From Streptomyces atratus (GTDB lineage Bacteria > Actinomycetota > Actinomycetes > Streptomycetales > Streptomycetaceae), in the NCBI RefSeq assembly GCF_900119365.1, contig NZ_FPJO01000007.1, forward strand, positions 248,001 through 312,000: a stretch of DNA of 64,000 bases, in the 5' to 3' direction. Below the pieces are notes generated by a model that saw only the letters and a program-made list of their open reading frames with translations, ran no database searches and was not told the DNA's origin. The position numbers were made by a program, and so were the translations under genes. Below are positions 43,805-53,047 of the stretch, in pieces. How positions within the stretch are numbered: position 1 is the stretch's first letter; every line of letters begins with the position of its first letter.

Positions 43805-46800
43805 TCAGTCGAACCAGCGGTCCCGGGCCAGCTCCTCCGTACGGGAGGGGTCCTCCAGCAGCGCCGCGACCTCGAAGCGGCGCGGCCACTGCCCCGCCGC
43901 CCAGGCCAGGCCCGCCGCGACGCCCTCCAGCGTGGCGGCGTGCACCATGCCGTCGGGGGTGCGGCGCCAGTCCAGTTCGACGCCGCCCGCGCGCAGTTCG
44001 CCGTGCTCGACGTACACGTCCGGGGTGCCGGCGCCGAGCAGGACCCGTACCGCGTCCGGCACTTGGTGCTCCTCGCCCTCGGTCGACACCTCCGCCTCGA
44101 CGCTCTCGCCGAGCCGGCGCACCTGGAACAGCTCGGCCAGTTCGGCCGCGCGCGTCGGGGCGACCGGGAGCAGCGGGAGCCCGTCGGTGAGCGGCAGCAG
44201 ATCGGGGGCGTCCGCGATCACGGCGTCCGCCGCGTCGACGACCCGCGCCTCGCCGTCGACCACGGCCCGCAGCTCGTCCGGCAGCGTGACCTGTTCCGGG
44301 TCGAGGTCTGCCAGGGCGGTGTACAGGGAGTGCAGCTGTACGGGGCCGACCGGGCGGTCCTCGTCCGCGAGCCGGCCGAGGAGTTCGGCGGCGCCGCCCG
44401 GCTCGTCGAGCAGGGCGGCCACGGAGGTCCGTACGCCGAGTGCGCGCAGCACCTGCGCGTCGTCGAACCCGGTCGCGTCGGCGGAGTCGTACAGCCCGGC
44501 CAGCCGGGGGTCGCCGCCCGCGGCCCGCAGTCCGGCGGGGCGGCGGCCGTCGAGCACCGGGTGGTCGCGCAGCCACCAGGCCGTGTAGGGGCGGACGGAC
44601 TGCGTGGTGCCGTCCGGCAGCAGCACCCGCACCGGCTGGGTCAGCGCGTCGCGCAGCGGCGGCCGGGCGAGCATGGCGAGCGCCTGCGGCCAGGCCTCGT
44701 CGTCGACCAGGTCCAGGTCACGGACGGCGACGATCTCGGTGGCGACCGGCGGTACAGAAGTGTCGGGCAGCTGGTCGAGGATGTCCTCGCACCACACGTC
44801 CACGGCGTCCAGCAGACCGGCGTCGTCGGGCTCGGCGAAGTCGCCCTCGCGCGGCTCCAGTTCGTCAGGGTCCAGCACGACATCGGTGGTCCGTACGAGG
44901 GCGAAGGTGGCCAGCACCCCGCAGGCGGTGAGCGGCTGCTCGCCCCAGCGGTCGGCCAGTTCCTGGTCGCAGAGGGCCAGTTCGCCCTCCCGCATGACGG
45001 CCGCGAACGGGCTCGCGGGCAGCACGAGTTCCCCGGCGGGGGCCGGTTCGCCGTCCTCGTCGGGGAGGGCGAGCGCACCGAGCCAGGGCTCGTCGCCGGG
45101 TGCCAGCTCGGCGTCCCGGACGAGGGTGAGGACGGTCTCGGCGAGCTCGTCGCCGTCCAGGGCGTCCTCGTCCCAGATCTCGCCCGCGTCCAGCGAACCG
45201 GCAACAGCGGCCCGCACCTGCGGGGTCTTCAGCACGGCGCGCGGGGTGGCGGGCAGGGCGCCCAGCTTCTCCAGCAGCGGATGGGCGGCGTCCGGATGGG
45301 CGACCTTCAGCCCGAGCCGGGCGAGGCGCTCCAGCACCGGTCCGGCGAGCGCATCGGGGAGCGGGAGGAGGACCTGGCGGGGTCCGATGGTGGTGCGGGG
45401 CACGGCCGGGGTCCCGGGGTCCGCGGTCTCCGGCGTTCCGGCCAGCGGTACGGGCAGGCCGGAGAGGCGGTCCGGGTCGATGCCGGACAGGCTGTCGTAC
45501 AGCCGCCGCCACCAGCCGGGGTCGCGTTCCAGACCGGCGAGCCGGTCGATCGCCTCGGTCAGCGGGACGCGGGCGACCTGGAGCGTGCGCAGCTCGCTGC
45601 GGCGTTCCAGTCCGGCGGGCAGCAGACACGGCAGGACCTCGGCGAGCACCCGTACGGTCTCGGCGCCGACGCCTTCCAGCACCTCGGCCTCGATGGGCCG
45701 CAGCGCGGTGGTGGCAGCCCCGGGGAGGCCGTCCTCCGCCGCGTCCCAGGTGTCCCACCGGTCCGTCCCGGCGGTGGGGTCGCGCGGGGCGGCGGGCGCC
45801 AGGAACGCGATGCGCGGCAGCCGCTCCAGGATCGCGCCGCGCAGCGCACCGTCCAGTTCGCCCTTGCCGAGCGGTCCCGGTACGAGGTCGATGGTGTCGA
45901 CGGACACCGGCTGCCAGCCGGCGAGCAGTTCGGCGTACGCGTCGGCGGCGCGCTGCACCAGGAAGTCGGTGAGCGGTCCCGGCGCGAAGTGGCGGCGGGC
46001 GGTGTCGAGCGGCAGCGAGGCGATGAGCAGCGCGGGGATGCCGAGGGGTTCGTCGGTGGGGGTCGGCGCGTGGACGACGGGGAGGGTGCGGGGGCGCACC
46101 GGGGCGCCCTCCGTGTCGACCGGGACCGCCCAGGTGACCGACCAGTGCGGGCGCAGCCGTTCCTCGCGGGGGCGGTCGGCGAGGAGGGCGGGCTCGACGG
46201 GGCCGTGGTGGGTGACGGTGCGCCAGCGGTTGGTGCCGTGCGCGGAGTCCTTGACATGGGTGTACGGGCCGTGCTCGGAGCGGCGCAGCGTCCGTACGGT
46301 GTCCGGGGTCTCGATCACGATCTCGTCGAGGCCGCGCAGGGTGAGCAGCAGGGCGTCGTCGACCGCGTCGAGCAGCCGGAGCACGAGGTCCTCGGCGCCG
46401 CCGTCGCGCAGCGGGAGGACCACGACGGTGTCGTACCCGTCGGGTGCGGTGCCCTCGGCGGGCAGCGGGAGGCGGAGCAGCGGTACGTGCCCGTCGCGGC
46501 GGCGCAGTTCGTCGCCGAGGCCGGGGCTGGCGACGGCCGCCCGCGCGGCGAGGTCCCGGGCCTCGGCGAGGGACCAGCGGACACCGCCGTGCCGGCCGAC
46601 GACGGCGGGCTCGTCGCTCACCGCGAGCACGGCGGCGAACCCGACGCCGAACCTGCCGACGGCGCCTTCGTGGCCCTCGCGCTTGGCGGAGGCGCGCAGC
46701 GTGGAGAGCGACTCCACGCCGGTGGCGTCGAGGGGCGCGCCGGTGTTGGCGGCGGCGAGGACCGCGGGGGTGTCCGGGGTTGCCGGGTGCAGGGTGAGGC

Positions 46801-47017
46801 GGAGCCGGCCGGGGACCTGTGCGCGGGCGGCGGCGTCGGCGGCGTTCTGGGCCAGCTCGACGACGAGGCGGTCGCGGTAGCCGCCGAGCGCGAGGTCCTC
46901 CTCGGCGTTGGCGTCCTCGCGGAACCTGGCGGGGCCGGCGCCCCAGGCGTCGAGCACACCGCGCCGCAGCCGCGCGGTCCCGAACGGGTCGGCCCCCTCG
47001 GTCGCATTCATGCTCAC
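43805..47017 (-). CDS. sacsin N-terminal/HSP90-like ATPase domain protein
   Basis: 1070 residues, cytoplasmic. The N-terminal 250 residues form an HSP90-type ATPase domain: LVVELAQNAADAAARAQVPG (N-box), LAAANTGAPLDATGVESLST (G1-like) and GRFGVGFAAVLAVSDEP (G2-like). The remaining 800 residues are acidic and leucine-rich without another motif that I know. Actinobacterial homologues carry the sacsin N-terminal ATP-binding-like annotation and are presumed chaperones. GTG 47017 is preferred (GGAG 7 bases upstream); ATG 47011 is the alternative. Monocistronic. Confidence 0.88.
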   Translation of the reverse strand: MSMNATEGADPFGTARLRRGVLDAWGAGPARFREDANAEEDLALGGYRDRLVVELAQNAADAAARAQVPGRLRLTLHPATPDTPAVLAAANTGAPLDATGVESLSTLRASAKREGHEGAVGRFGVGFAAVLAVSDEPAVVGRHGGVRWSLAEARDLAARAAVASPGLGDELRRRDGHVPLLRLPLPAEGTAPDGYDTVVVLPLRDGGAEDLVLRLLDAVDDALLLTLRGLDEIVIETPDTVRTLRRSEHGPYTHVKDSAHGTNRWRTVTHHGPVEPALLADRPREERLRPHWSVTWAVPVDTEGAPVRPRTLPVVHAPTPTDEPLGIPALLIASLPLDTARRHFAPGPLTDFLVQRAADAYAELLAGWQPVSVDTIDLVPGPLGKGELDGALRGAILERLPRIAFLAPAAPRDPTAGTDRWDTWDAAEDGLPGAATTALRPIEAEVLEGVGAETVRVLAEVLPCLLPAGLERRSELRTLQVARVPLTEAIDRLAGLERDPGWWRRLYDSLSGIDPDRLSGLPVPLAGTPETADPGTPAVPRTTIGPRQVLLPLPDALAGPVLERLARLGLKVAHPDAAHPLLEKLGALPATPRAVLKTPQVRAAVAGSLDAGEIWDEDALDGDELAETVLTLVRDAELAPGDEPWLGALALPDEDGEPAPAGELVLPASPFAAVMREGELALCDQELADRWGEQPLTACGVLATFALVRTTDVVLDPDELEPREGDFAEPDDAGLLDAVDVWCEDILDQLPDTSVPPVATEIVAVRDLDLVDDEAWPQALAMLARPPLRDALTQPVRVLLPDGTTQSVRPYTAWWLRDHPVLDGRRPAGLRAAGGDPRLAGLYDSADATGFDDAQVLRALGVRTSVAALLDEPGGAAELLGRLADEDRPVGPVQLHSLYTALADLDPEQVTLPDELRAVVDGEARVVDAADAVIADAPDLLPLTDGLPLLPVAPTRAAELAELFQVRRLGESVEAEVSTEGEEHQVPDAVRVLLGAGTPDVYVEHGELRAGGVELDWRRTPDGMVHAATLEGVAAGLAWAAGQWPRRFEVAALLEDPSRTEELARDRWFD

Positions 47018-47463
47018 GCTCTGACTCCGCTCTTTCCGGTTACGCACTGCCCATGCCGCCAAGTGTGCGCCCGAAGGTACCGGGTCCTCGCGCCGGACGG
47101 GCACCGCGGAACAGCGCATCGGCCGGTTCGGGCCCTTGGGCTCCGCCCCCGGCCGGAGTCTGCCGCGCCGCCCACCACGGCCAGGGTTCCGTCCTCGATC
47201 ACCGGACGGGCCGGGGTTGCCGGGCGAGCGGCAAATAACCCGAACGCGCGGAAAGTCTCCGAGGGGCGGGAAAATCCCCGGGCCGACGGAGAGTTCCCCG
47301 GACGGGCGGCAAGAACAAGCCCGCCCGGCGATTGAGGGCAAAGCGGTGCGCCGGGGGCGCCCGGCATCCCGCTCAAGCCCGTCCGGCGCTTGAGGACGGA
47401 ACCGGCCCGCCGGAGCAACCCGCAACCCGCACCCGAGGGAAGCCACACCGCCCCGGCCACCGC
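47018..47463. other. gene-free stretch with intergenic repeats
   Basis: 446 bases between two minus-strand genes. Apart from the likely promoter of the ATPase gene at the left end, it holds two copies of a Streptomyces-type intergenic repeat (listed separately) and G/C-rich filler. No coding frame with natural composition. Confidence 0.6.
47316..47397. repeat. two copies of CAAGCCCGYCCGGCGMTTGAGG intergenic repeat
   Basis: Copies at 47316-47338 and 47374-47397: CAAGCCCGCCCGGCGATTGA and CAAGCCCGTCCGGCGCTTGA, each followed by GG. This resembles an intergenic element common in Streptomyces genomes. A half-copy (CCGGACGGGC) is near 47206. Confidence 0.6.
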
Positions 47464-48399
47464 CTACGAGTGGCCGAGGTCCTCCGTCGGCGCGTCCGCC
47501 TCCGCCGGGACCGAGCCGGAGTCCCGGGCCGGCCGCAACGGATACTCGTCCACCTGCATCGTGTCCAGCGCGTGCGGCGCCGGCTTCGGCGGCTTCGGCA
47601 TCACCGCCGCCTCCGAATGCCCACCGCACCCGTACGACAGCGACACGACCCGCCCGTCCGCCGGACCGAACTCGTTCGCGCACACCCCGAACGCCTGCCT
47701 GAGCGAACCCGCCAGCGGCACCAGGAACGCACAGGTGACGCACGAGGCCGGGGCCGCCTGCGCCATCGGCGTCTTCGCGCCGAACGCCTCGTCCCACCGG
47801 TCGGCCGCCGCGTGCAGCCCGTACCGGGACAGCACCCGCGCCCGCCGCATGCCGAGCTCGTCCGCGACCGCCGCGATCGAGCCCCGGCTCGTCGTCGCGG
47901 GGCGGGTCGTCAGCTCCGCGTCCTCCGCGTCGACGAGGTCGGCCATCTCCTGCGACACCTCGGAGACCGCGGAGTTCGGCGGCGGCTCGTCCTCGCCGGT
48001 GTAGCCGGGCTCCAGGCGGATGTCGTCCGCCTCGGTGGGCAGCAGATCGCCCGGCCCCATGTCGCCGGGGCGCAGCCGCTCGCTCCAGGGCACCCACTCC
48101 GGGGCGAGCAGCGCGTCGCTGCCGGGCAGCAGCACCGTTTCGTCGAGGGTGACGTACTTCGCGCGGGAGGCCCGCGCGACGGTCACCGCCCAGCGCCAGC
48201 CCCGGTAGCCGGGCTCCTCGCACTCGAAGAAGTGCGTGACGACCCGGTCCCCCTCGGAGACCACGCCCACATGCTCACCGACGACCCCTGGCGCGGCTGC
48301 CTCCTCGGCCGCCGCGCGGGCAAGGTCTACCGCCTCGGCGCACAGACGGTCGGGAACAGGGGTACGGGCCGTACGGCTTCGCGTCGTCGCAGCACTCAC
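47464..48399 (-). CDS. DUF3027 protein
   Basis: 311 residues. The N-terminal domain has HFFECEEPGYRGWRWAVTVA and KYVTLDETVLLPGSDALLAPEW-type runs diagnostic of DUF3027, then GSIAAVADELGMRRARVLSR (an HTH-like helix pair) and a C-terminal cysteine cluster in CVTCAFLVPL, FGVCANEFGPADG and YGCGGHSEAAV. Function unknown; conserved in Streptomyces beside the cold-shock and menaquinone genes found downstream. Divergent from the MFS gene. Confidence 0.9.
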   Translation of the reverse strand: MSAATTRSRTARTPVPDRLCAEAVDLARAAAEEAAAPGVVGEHVGVVSEGDRVVTHFFECEEPGYRGWRWAVTVARASRAKYVTLDETVLLPGSDALLAPEWVPWSERLRPGDMGPGDLLPTEADDIRLEPGYTGEDEPPPNSAVSEVSQEMADLVDAEDAELTTRPATTSRGSIAAVADELGMRRARVLSRYGLHAAADRWDEAFGAKTPMAQAAPASCVTCAFLVPLAGSLRQAFGVCANEFGPADGRVVSLSYGCGGHSEAAVMPKPPKPAPHALDTMQVDEYPLRPARDSGSVPAEADAPTEDLGHS

Positions 48400-48847
48400 A
48401 GGTCTCGCTTCTCTCCTACGCCAGTCTCACGAGCGCGCCAGCACATCCATCGATTTCGGCCATGACGGATGCGGGCGGAGCGGACCTGGGGGCCGCGTCG
48501 ACGTCCACACCCGTTGCTGCCTGCCTCGGGCGCACCTTCTGCAACCCATTCTGCGGGATCGCCGAGAGGCGCGCGGCCGAGAACAACCGCCGGTGGCGCG
48601 CTAGGCACGCTACCCTCTCCGCCGCCCCCCGCCCACCTGCCCGTCCCAAACAAGGCCGTATCCGGTGTCGTGTGCTCGGCGAATCCCCTGCGAATCCCTC
48701 ACGAATCCGCTGGGAAAACCTCCCCCGGCCACTCACGGACGGCCCCGGCCCCGGGCCGGGCCGGATCGCTGGCCCGACAGGGCGGAGTGCACCGCGCCCC
48801 GCGCCGATGCCGGTTCGCCGCCACCTCTGCTGGGGCACTATGACGAG

Positions 48848-50266
48848 GTGACTTCCGCCAGGTCGCACGAGGGGCCCGGCCCGCTCCGCAGGACGGGCCG
48901 GGCGATCGGCCATGCTCTCCACCTGCCGTTCACCGGTACCGCGAGGGGCATCCGGAAGGCGACGCACGCCCATGGCGCCGGGGAGTCCGGGCTCGGCAAA
49001 CTGATCGAACTGCATGCCGTGAACGGCGCGGGCGACGTGATGATCACGGTCGCGCTCGCCTCGACGGTGTTCTTCTCCGTGCCGACGGACGAGGCCCGCG
49101 GCCGTGTCGCCCTCTACCTCGCGATCACCATGGCGCCCTTCACGCTCCTCGCCCCCGTGATCGGCCCGCTCCTGGACCGGCTGCCGCACGGCCGGCGCGC
49201 CGCGATGGCCGCTGCGATGCTGGCCCGCGCGGTGCTCGCGCTCACCATGTCGGGCGCGGTCGCCACCGGCGGCCTGGAGCTGTATCCGGCCGCGCTGGGC
49301 GTCCTGGTCTGCTCGAAGGCGTACGGGGTGGTGCGCAGTGCGGTCGTGCCGCGTCTGCTGCCGCCGCGTTTCTCCCTGGTGAAGGCGAACTCCCGGGTCA
49401 CGCTCGCCGGGCTGCTGGCGACCGGAATCGCCGCCCCGGTCGGGGCGGGGCTGCAGATCCTCGGGCCCGGCTGGCCGCTGTACGGCGCGTGCGTGATCTT
49501 CATCGGCGGGACGGTTCTCGCCTTCACGCTGCCGCACAAGGTCGACTCCTCGAAGGGCGAGCGGAAGGCCCAGCTGGTGCCGCCGCACGGCACGGTGGCG
49601 CCCGGGTCCGGGACGAGGGGGCCCTGGAGGGGCCGGGCGAGGGGCCGGGAGCGCAACGGCGGGAAGCGGCCCGGTCTGCGGTCCGTGGGCCCGTCCGTGC
49701 TGAACGGGCTCCAGGCCAACACCGCGCACCGCGCGCTCTCCGGCTTCCTGATCTTCTTCCTGGCGTTCCTGCTGCGCGAGCACCCGTTCTCCGGGCAGAG
49801 CGCCGCCGTCTCGCTCGGCATCGTCGGCGTCGCGGCCGGCGTGGGCAACGCGTCCGGTACGGCGGTCGGCTCCTGGCTGCGGGCCCGCGGCCCCGAGGTG
49901 ATCGTCGTCTCGGTGCTGGCCCTGGCCCTGGGGGTCGCCGTGCTCGCCGCGCTCTTCTTCAGCACGGTCATGGTCGCCGCGCTCAGCGCCACGGCGGGTT
50001 TCACGCTGGCCCTGTCGAAGCTCTCGCTGGACGCGATGATCCAGCGCGACGTACCCGAAGAGGTGCGCACCTCCGCGTTCGCCCGCTCCGAGACCCTGCT
50101 CCAGATGGCCTGGGTGGTCGGCGGCGGCATCGGCATCCTCCTCCCCCTCAACGGCGTACTGGGCATGTCGGTCGCCGCGGGCATCCTCGCCCTCGGCGCC
50201 GCAACGTCCGTACGGGGTCTGCTGGGCGCCGCGCGACACGGCTCGCCGCACCCCCGCGTGGCGTGA
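48848..50266 (+). CDS. MFS transporter
   Basis: 472 residues, about 12 transmembrane helices. LIELHAVNGAGDVMITVALA begins the first helix; the loop 2-3 region contains PVIGPLLDRLPHGRR. The central loop is unusually Arg/Gly-rich (RGPWRGRARGRERNGGKR). GTG 48848 was chosen since upstream residues lack membrane or conserved character. The next gene starts 28 bases after the stop. Substrate unknown. Confidence 0.85.
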   Translation: MTSARSHEGPGPLRRTGRAIGHALHLPFTGTARGIRKATHAHGAGESGLGKLIELHAVNGAGDVMITVALASTVFFSVPTDEARGRVALYLAITMAPFTLLAPVIGPLLDRLPHGRRAAMAAAMLARAVLALTMSGAVATGGLELYPAALGVLVCSKAYGVVRSAVVPRLLPPRFSLVKANSRVTLAGLLATGIAAPVGAGLQILGPGWPLYGACVIFIGGTVLAFTLPHKVDSSKGERKAQLVPPHGTVAPGSGTRGPWRGRARGRERNGGKRPGLRSVGPSVLNGLQANTAHRALSGFLIFFLAFLLREHPFSGQSAAVSLGIVGVAAGVGNASGTAVGSWLRARGPEVIVVSVLALALGVAVLAALFFSTVMVAALSATAGFTLALSKLSLDAMIQRDVPEEVRTSAFARSETLLQMAWVVGGGIGILLPLNGVLGMSVAAGILALGAATSVRGLLGAARHGSPHPRVA

Positions 50267-50293
50267 ACCGGAGCGACCGATAGCCTTCGGCCC

Positions 50294-50773
50294 ATGACCG
50301 TTGCGTTCTTCTCCGGTAAGGGCCGCCGAATCGGCGTCGCTCTTGGTGCCGTGTCCGCGGGACTCCTCGTCCTCTCCGCCTGCGACAAGCCGACGCCGCT
50401 CGCGACCGTAACGGTCGGCGGCAACTCGGTGAGCTCCGAGGCCACCTGCTACAACGACGGCAAGCCGCTCAAGAAGTCCGAGTACCAGAGCTGCCTCAAC
50501 AAGAAGGCGGAGAAGTCCGTCGAGGTCGCGATGGACGACAAGGTCCGCTTCGGCGTCGACCCGGAGATCGCGGACAACGGCTGGACCCTGTTCATCAACG
50601 GCCAGCAGGCCGAGCAGGAGCCGTACAAGAAGACCTACCGGTCCATCCCGGGCAGCGCGTTCTTCTCCAGCCAGACCGGCGAGACCACGGACAAGACGCA
50701 GATCAGCATCGTGGAGACCAGCGGCAAGCAGCTGACCGGCGTCTGGCACTTCGAACTGAAGAAGTCCTCCTGA
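50294..50773 (+). CDS. DUF2771 lipoprotein
   Basis: 159 residues. Signal peptide with lipobox LLVLSAC (Cys near residue 30), then TVTVGGNSVSSEATCYNDGK and VRFGVDPEIADNGWTLFING of DUF2771. The mature protein has a Cys pair. TAGCCT is 7 bases before ATG and no Shine-Dalgarno is visible, suggesting a leaderless message. Function unknown. Confidence 0.9.
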   Translation: MTVAFFSGKGRRIGVALGAVSAGLLVLSACDKPTPLATVTVGGNSVSSEATCYNDGKPLKKSEYQSCLNKKAEKSVEVAMDDKVRFGVDPEIADNGWTLFINGQQAEQEPYKKTYRSIPGSAFFSSQTGETTDKTQISIVETSGKQLTGVWHFELKKSS

Positions 50774-50800
50774 CACCCTCCTGACCTCGGAGGTTCCCCC

Positions 50801-51505
50801 GTGCGTGTGCTCGTCGTGACCGCTGTCCCCGCAGAACGGGACGCGGTCACGCGTGCGTGCGGGGACATTTCCGAGGTGCGGGCGCACCGGGTTCCCGGCG
50901 CCGAACTCCACCGCGCGGGCCCCTTCGACGTCCTCGCGGGCGGCGCCGGACCGGCCGCCGCGGCCGCCGCGACGGCCTTCGGCCTCGCCTCCGGACCGTA
51001 CGGCCTCGTCGTCTCGGCCGGCATCGGCGGCGGATTCGCACCCGTCGCCCCGGTCGGCTCGCTCGTCGTCGCGAGCGGGATCGTCGCCGCCGATCTGGGC
51101 GCCGAGACCCCCGAGGGCTTCGTGCCCGTCACCGGCCTGGGCTTCGGCCGCGACCGGTTCACGCCACCGCCCGCGCGGGTACGGGACGTGGCCGCCGCCA
51201 CCGGGGCGCTCACCGCCGAGATCCTCACCGTCTCCACCGTGACCGGCAGCGCCGAGCGCGCCGCCGCGCTGCTCGCCGCGCACCCGGCGGCCGGCGCCGA
51301 GGCCATGGAGGGCTTCGGGGTCGCGGAGGCCGCCGACCGCGCCGGCGTGCCCGTCCTGGAGATCAGGGCCGTCTCGAACGCCGTCGGCCCGCGCGACCGG
51401 GACGCCTGGCGCATCGGCGACGCGCTGTCCGCGCTCACCGAGGCGTTCGGGAAGCTCGTACCCGTACTGGAAGGTTGGACCCACCATGACCGAAACGACT
51501 CCTGA
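50801..51505 (+). CDS. mqnB: futalosine hydrolase
   Basis: 234 residues, nucleoside phosphorylase-like fold (PNP_UDP_1). It releases hypoxanthine from futalosine (dehypoxanthinyl futalosine product) in the futalosine menaquinone pathway. Key stretches: VLVVTAVPAERDAVTRAC, AGGAGPAAAAAATAFGL, VSAGIGGGFAPVAPVGS, EAMEGFGVAEAADRAGVPVL (substrate-binding ME..g) and EIRAVSNAVGPRDRDAW. GTG 50801, with GGAGG about 10 bases upstream. Overlaps mqnD by 20 bases. Confidence 0.95.
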   Translation: MRVLVVTAVPAERDAVTRACGDISEVRAHRVPGAELHRAGPFDVLAGGAGPAAAAAATAFGLASGPYGLVVSAGIGGGFAPVAPVGSLVVASGIVAADLGAETPEGFVPVTGLGFGRDRFTPPPARVRDVAAATGALTAEILTVSTVTGSAERAAALLAAHPAAGAEAMEGFGVAEAADRAGVPVLEIRAVSNAVGPRDRDAWRIGDALSALTEAFGKLVPVLEGWTHHDRNDS

Positions 51506-52355
51506 CCCGTCGAATCCGCTGCGGATCGCTTTCTCGCCGTGCCCGAACGACACCTTCGTCTTCGACGCCTGGGCGCACGGAAGGGTCCCCGGCGCGCCCG
51601 CCCTCGATGTCACCTTCGCGGACATCGACATCACCAATGGAATGGCCGAGCGCGGTGAGCTCGACGTCCTCAAGGTCTCGTACGCGGTCCTGCCGTGGGT
51701 GCTCGACGAGTACGCGCTGCTCCCGTGCGGCGGGGCGCTGGGCCGGGGCTGCGGACCGCTCGTCCTCACGAAGGACGGGGCGGACACCGACCTGACGGGC
51801 CGGACCGTCGCCGTACCGAGCGAGCGTTCCACCGCCTATCTGCTGTTCCGCCTCTGGGCGGCCGAGGTGGTGCCGGGCGGAGTCGGCGAGATCGTCGTGA
51901 TGCCGTTCGACGAGATCATGCCCGCCGTGCGCGACGGGAAGGTGGACGCCGGTCTCGTCATCCACGAGGCCCGGTTCACGTACCAGAACTACGGGCTGCA
52001 CAACCTCGCCGACATGGGCCGGCACTGGGAGGAGACGACCGGGCTGCCGATCCCGCTCGGCGCGATCATCGCCAAGCGGTCGCTGGGCGCGGACACGCTG
52101 AAGCTGCTCGCCGACTCGGTGCGCACTTCGGTACGGATGGCCTGGGACGACCCGGAGGCGTCCCGGCCGTACGTGCTGGAGCACGCCCAGGAGATGGACC
52201 CGGCCGTGGCGGACCAGCACATCGGGCTGTACGTCAACGAGTTCACGGCCGACCTCGGCGAGGACGGCTACGCGGCGATCCGCGGACTGCTGACCCGCGC
52301 GGCGGCCGAGGGGCTGGTACCGCCCCTCGGCCCCGACGCACTGTCGTTCGTCTGA
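51486..52355 (+). CDS. mqnD: 1,4-dihydroxy-6-naphthoate synthase
   Basis: 289 residues, VitK2_biosynth/periplasmic-binding fold. It converts cyclic dehypoxanthinyl futalosine to 1,4-dihydroxy-6-naphthoate. RIAFSPCPNDTFVFDAWAHG, DIDITNGMAERGELDVLKVS, ERSTAYLLFRLWA, VDAGLVIHEARFTYQNYGLH (contains the His important in family members) and GLPIPLGAIIAKRSLG. Start codon lies inside mqnB; the pair is one operon, together with the possibly separately transcribed DUF2771 gene. Confidence 0.96.
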   Translation: MTETTPDPSNPLRIAFSPCPNDTFVFDAWAHGRVPGAPALDVTFADIDITNGMAERGELDVLKVSYAVLPWVLDEYALLPCGGALGRGCGPLVLTKDGADTDLTGRTVAVPSERSTAYLLFRLWAAEVVPGGVGEIVVMPFDEIMPAVRDGKVDAGLVIHEARFTYQNYGLHNLADMGRHWEETTGLPIPLGAIIAKRSLGADTLKLLADSVRTSVRMAWDDPEASRPYVLEHAQEMDPAVADQHIGLYVNEFTADLGEDGYAAIRGLLTRAAAEGLVPPLGPDALSFV

Positions 52356-52370
52356 GCCGCGCCCGTTCTC

Positions 52371-52437
52371 GGACGTCGAGCAGGGTCAGACGTCGAGCGG
52401 GACCGGACGCCGAGCGGGATCAGACATCCAGCTGGTC
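52371..52437. repeat. degenerate tandem repeats at the 3' end of the cold-shock gene
   Basis: Units GACGTCGAGCAGGGTCA, GACGTCGAGCGGGACC, GACGCCGAGCGGGATCA and GACATCCAGCTGG follow one another. The last unit encodes the C-terminus of the cold-shock protein, so the others look like copies of the gene end spilled into the mqnD-csp gap. Confidence 0.55.
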
Positions 52438-52812
52438 GGCGACCGCGCGCAGCAGGCCGCCGATCTTCTTGCCGGCCGCCTTGTCCGGGTACCGGCCGCG
52501 CTCCAGCATCGGCGTGATGTTCTCCAGCAGGGTGGTCAGGTCCTGCACGATGGACGCGAGCTCGTCCGGCTTGCGGCGCTGCGCGGCCGCGACGGACGGG
52601 GTCGGGTCCAGGATCGCCACCGAGAGCGCCTGGTCTCCACGCTGACCTGCGACGACCCCGAATTCGACGCGCTGGCCCGGCTTGAGGGCATCGACGCCGT
52701 CGGGGAGCACGGAGGAGTGCACGAAGACGTCGCCGCCGTCGTCGCGGGAGAGGAAGCCGAAGCCCTTCTCACTGTTGAACCACTTGACCTTGCCAGTCGG
52801 CAAAGCACGCAC
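52420..52812 (-). CDS. cold-shock domain protein with C-terminal extension
   Basis: 130 residues. Cold-shock domain at 1-68 with RNP1 KGFGFLSR and RNP2 VFVHSSV (after [20 protein letters not shown]). Unlike minimal CspA it has a 60-residue helical tail ([30 protein letters not shown]). It binds single-stranded nucleic acid. GTG 52812 is the only start that keeps the full domain. Monocistronic, convergent with mqnD. Confidence 0.93.
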   Translation of the reverse strand: MRALPTGKVKWFNSEKGFGFLSRDDGGDVFVHSSVLPDGVDALKPGQRVEFGVVAGQRGDQALSVAILDPTPSVAAAQRRKPDELASIVQDLTTLLENITPMLERGRYPDKAAGKKIGGLLRAVADQLDV

Positions 52813-52986
52813 CCCATCTCAACCCGTATGCAACCTGTATGCCGGAACAAATCCTCAGCAGGTCAGGCTATCCAGTGGTGGTGCTCCCCTGCTGGCAGCA
52901 GCCTCCCCAGGGGGAGTACCCCCCGTCAAGCCTGGTCATCCGGACTCTGTCCGGAAACGGCGCCTGCTTCACACACCGGTCACCAC

Positions 52987-53022
52987 GGGGTTGACGGCGG
53001 GGTTGACCGCGGGGTTGACCGC
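52987..53022. repeat. three tandem 12-bp repeats GGGGTTGACSGC
   Basis: Exact tandem units at 52987, 52999 and 53011 (the first with GGC, the others with CGC at the end). Each contains TTGAC, the -35 hexamer core, just upstream of the small membrane-protein gene. Confidence 0.75.
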
Positions 53023-53047
53023 CGCTGCCGGGAACTACCCTGGCGGG

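Noticed and set aside
43940..47335. 1131-codon plus-strand frame opposite the HSP90-like gene
   Set aside because: Low-complexity shadow without recognisable motifs; codon bias favours the minus strand.
52987..53022. CRISPR-like short tandem repeats
   Set aside because: Units are 12 bp, contiguous and without spacers.
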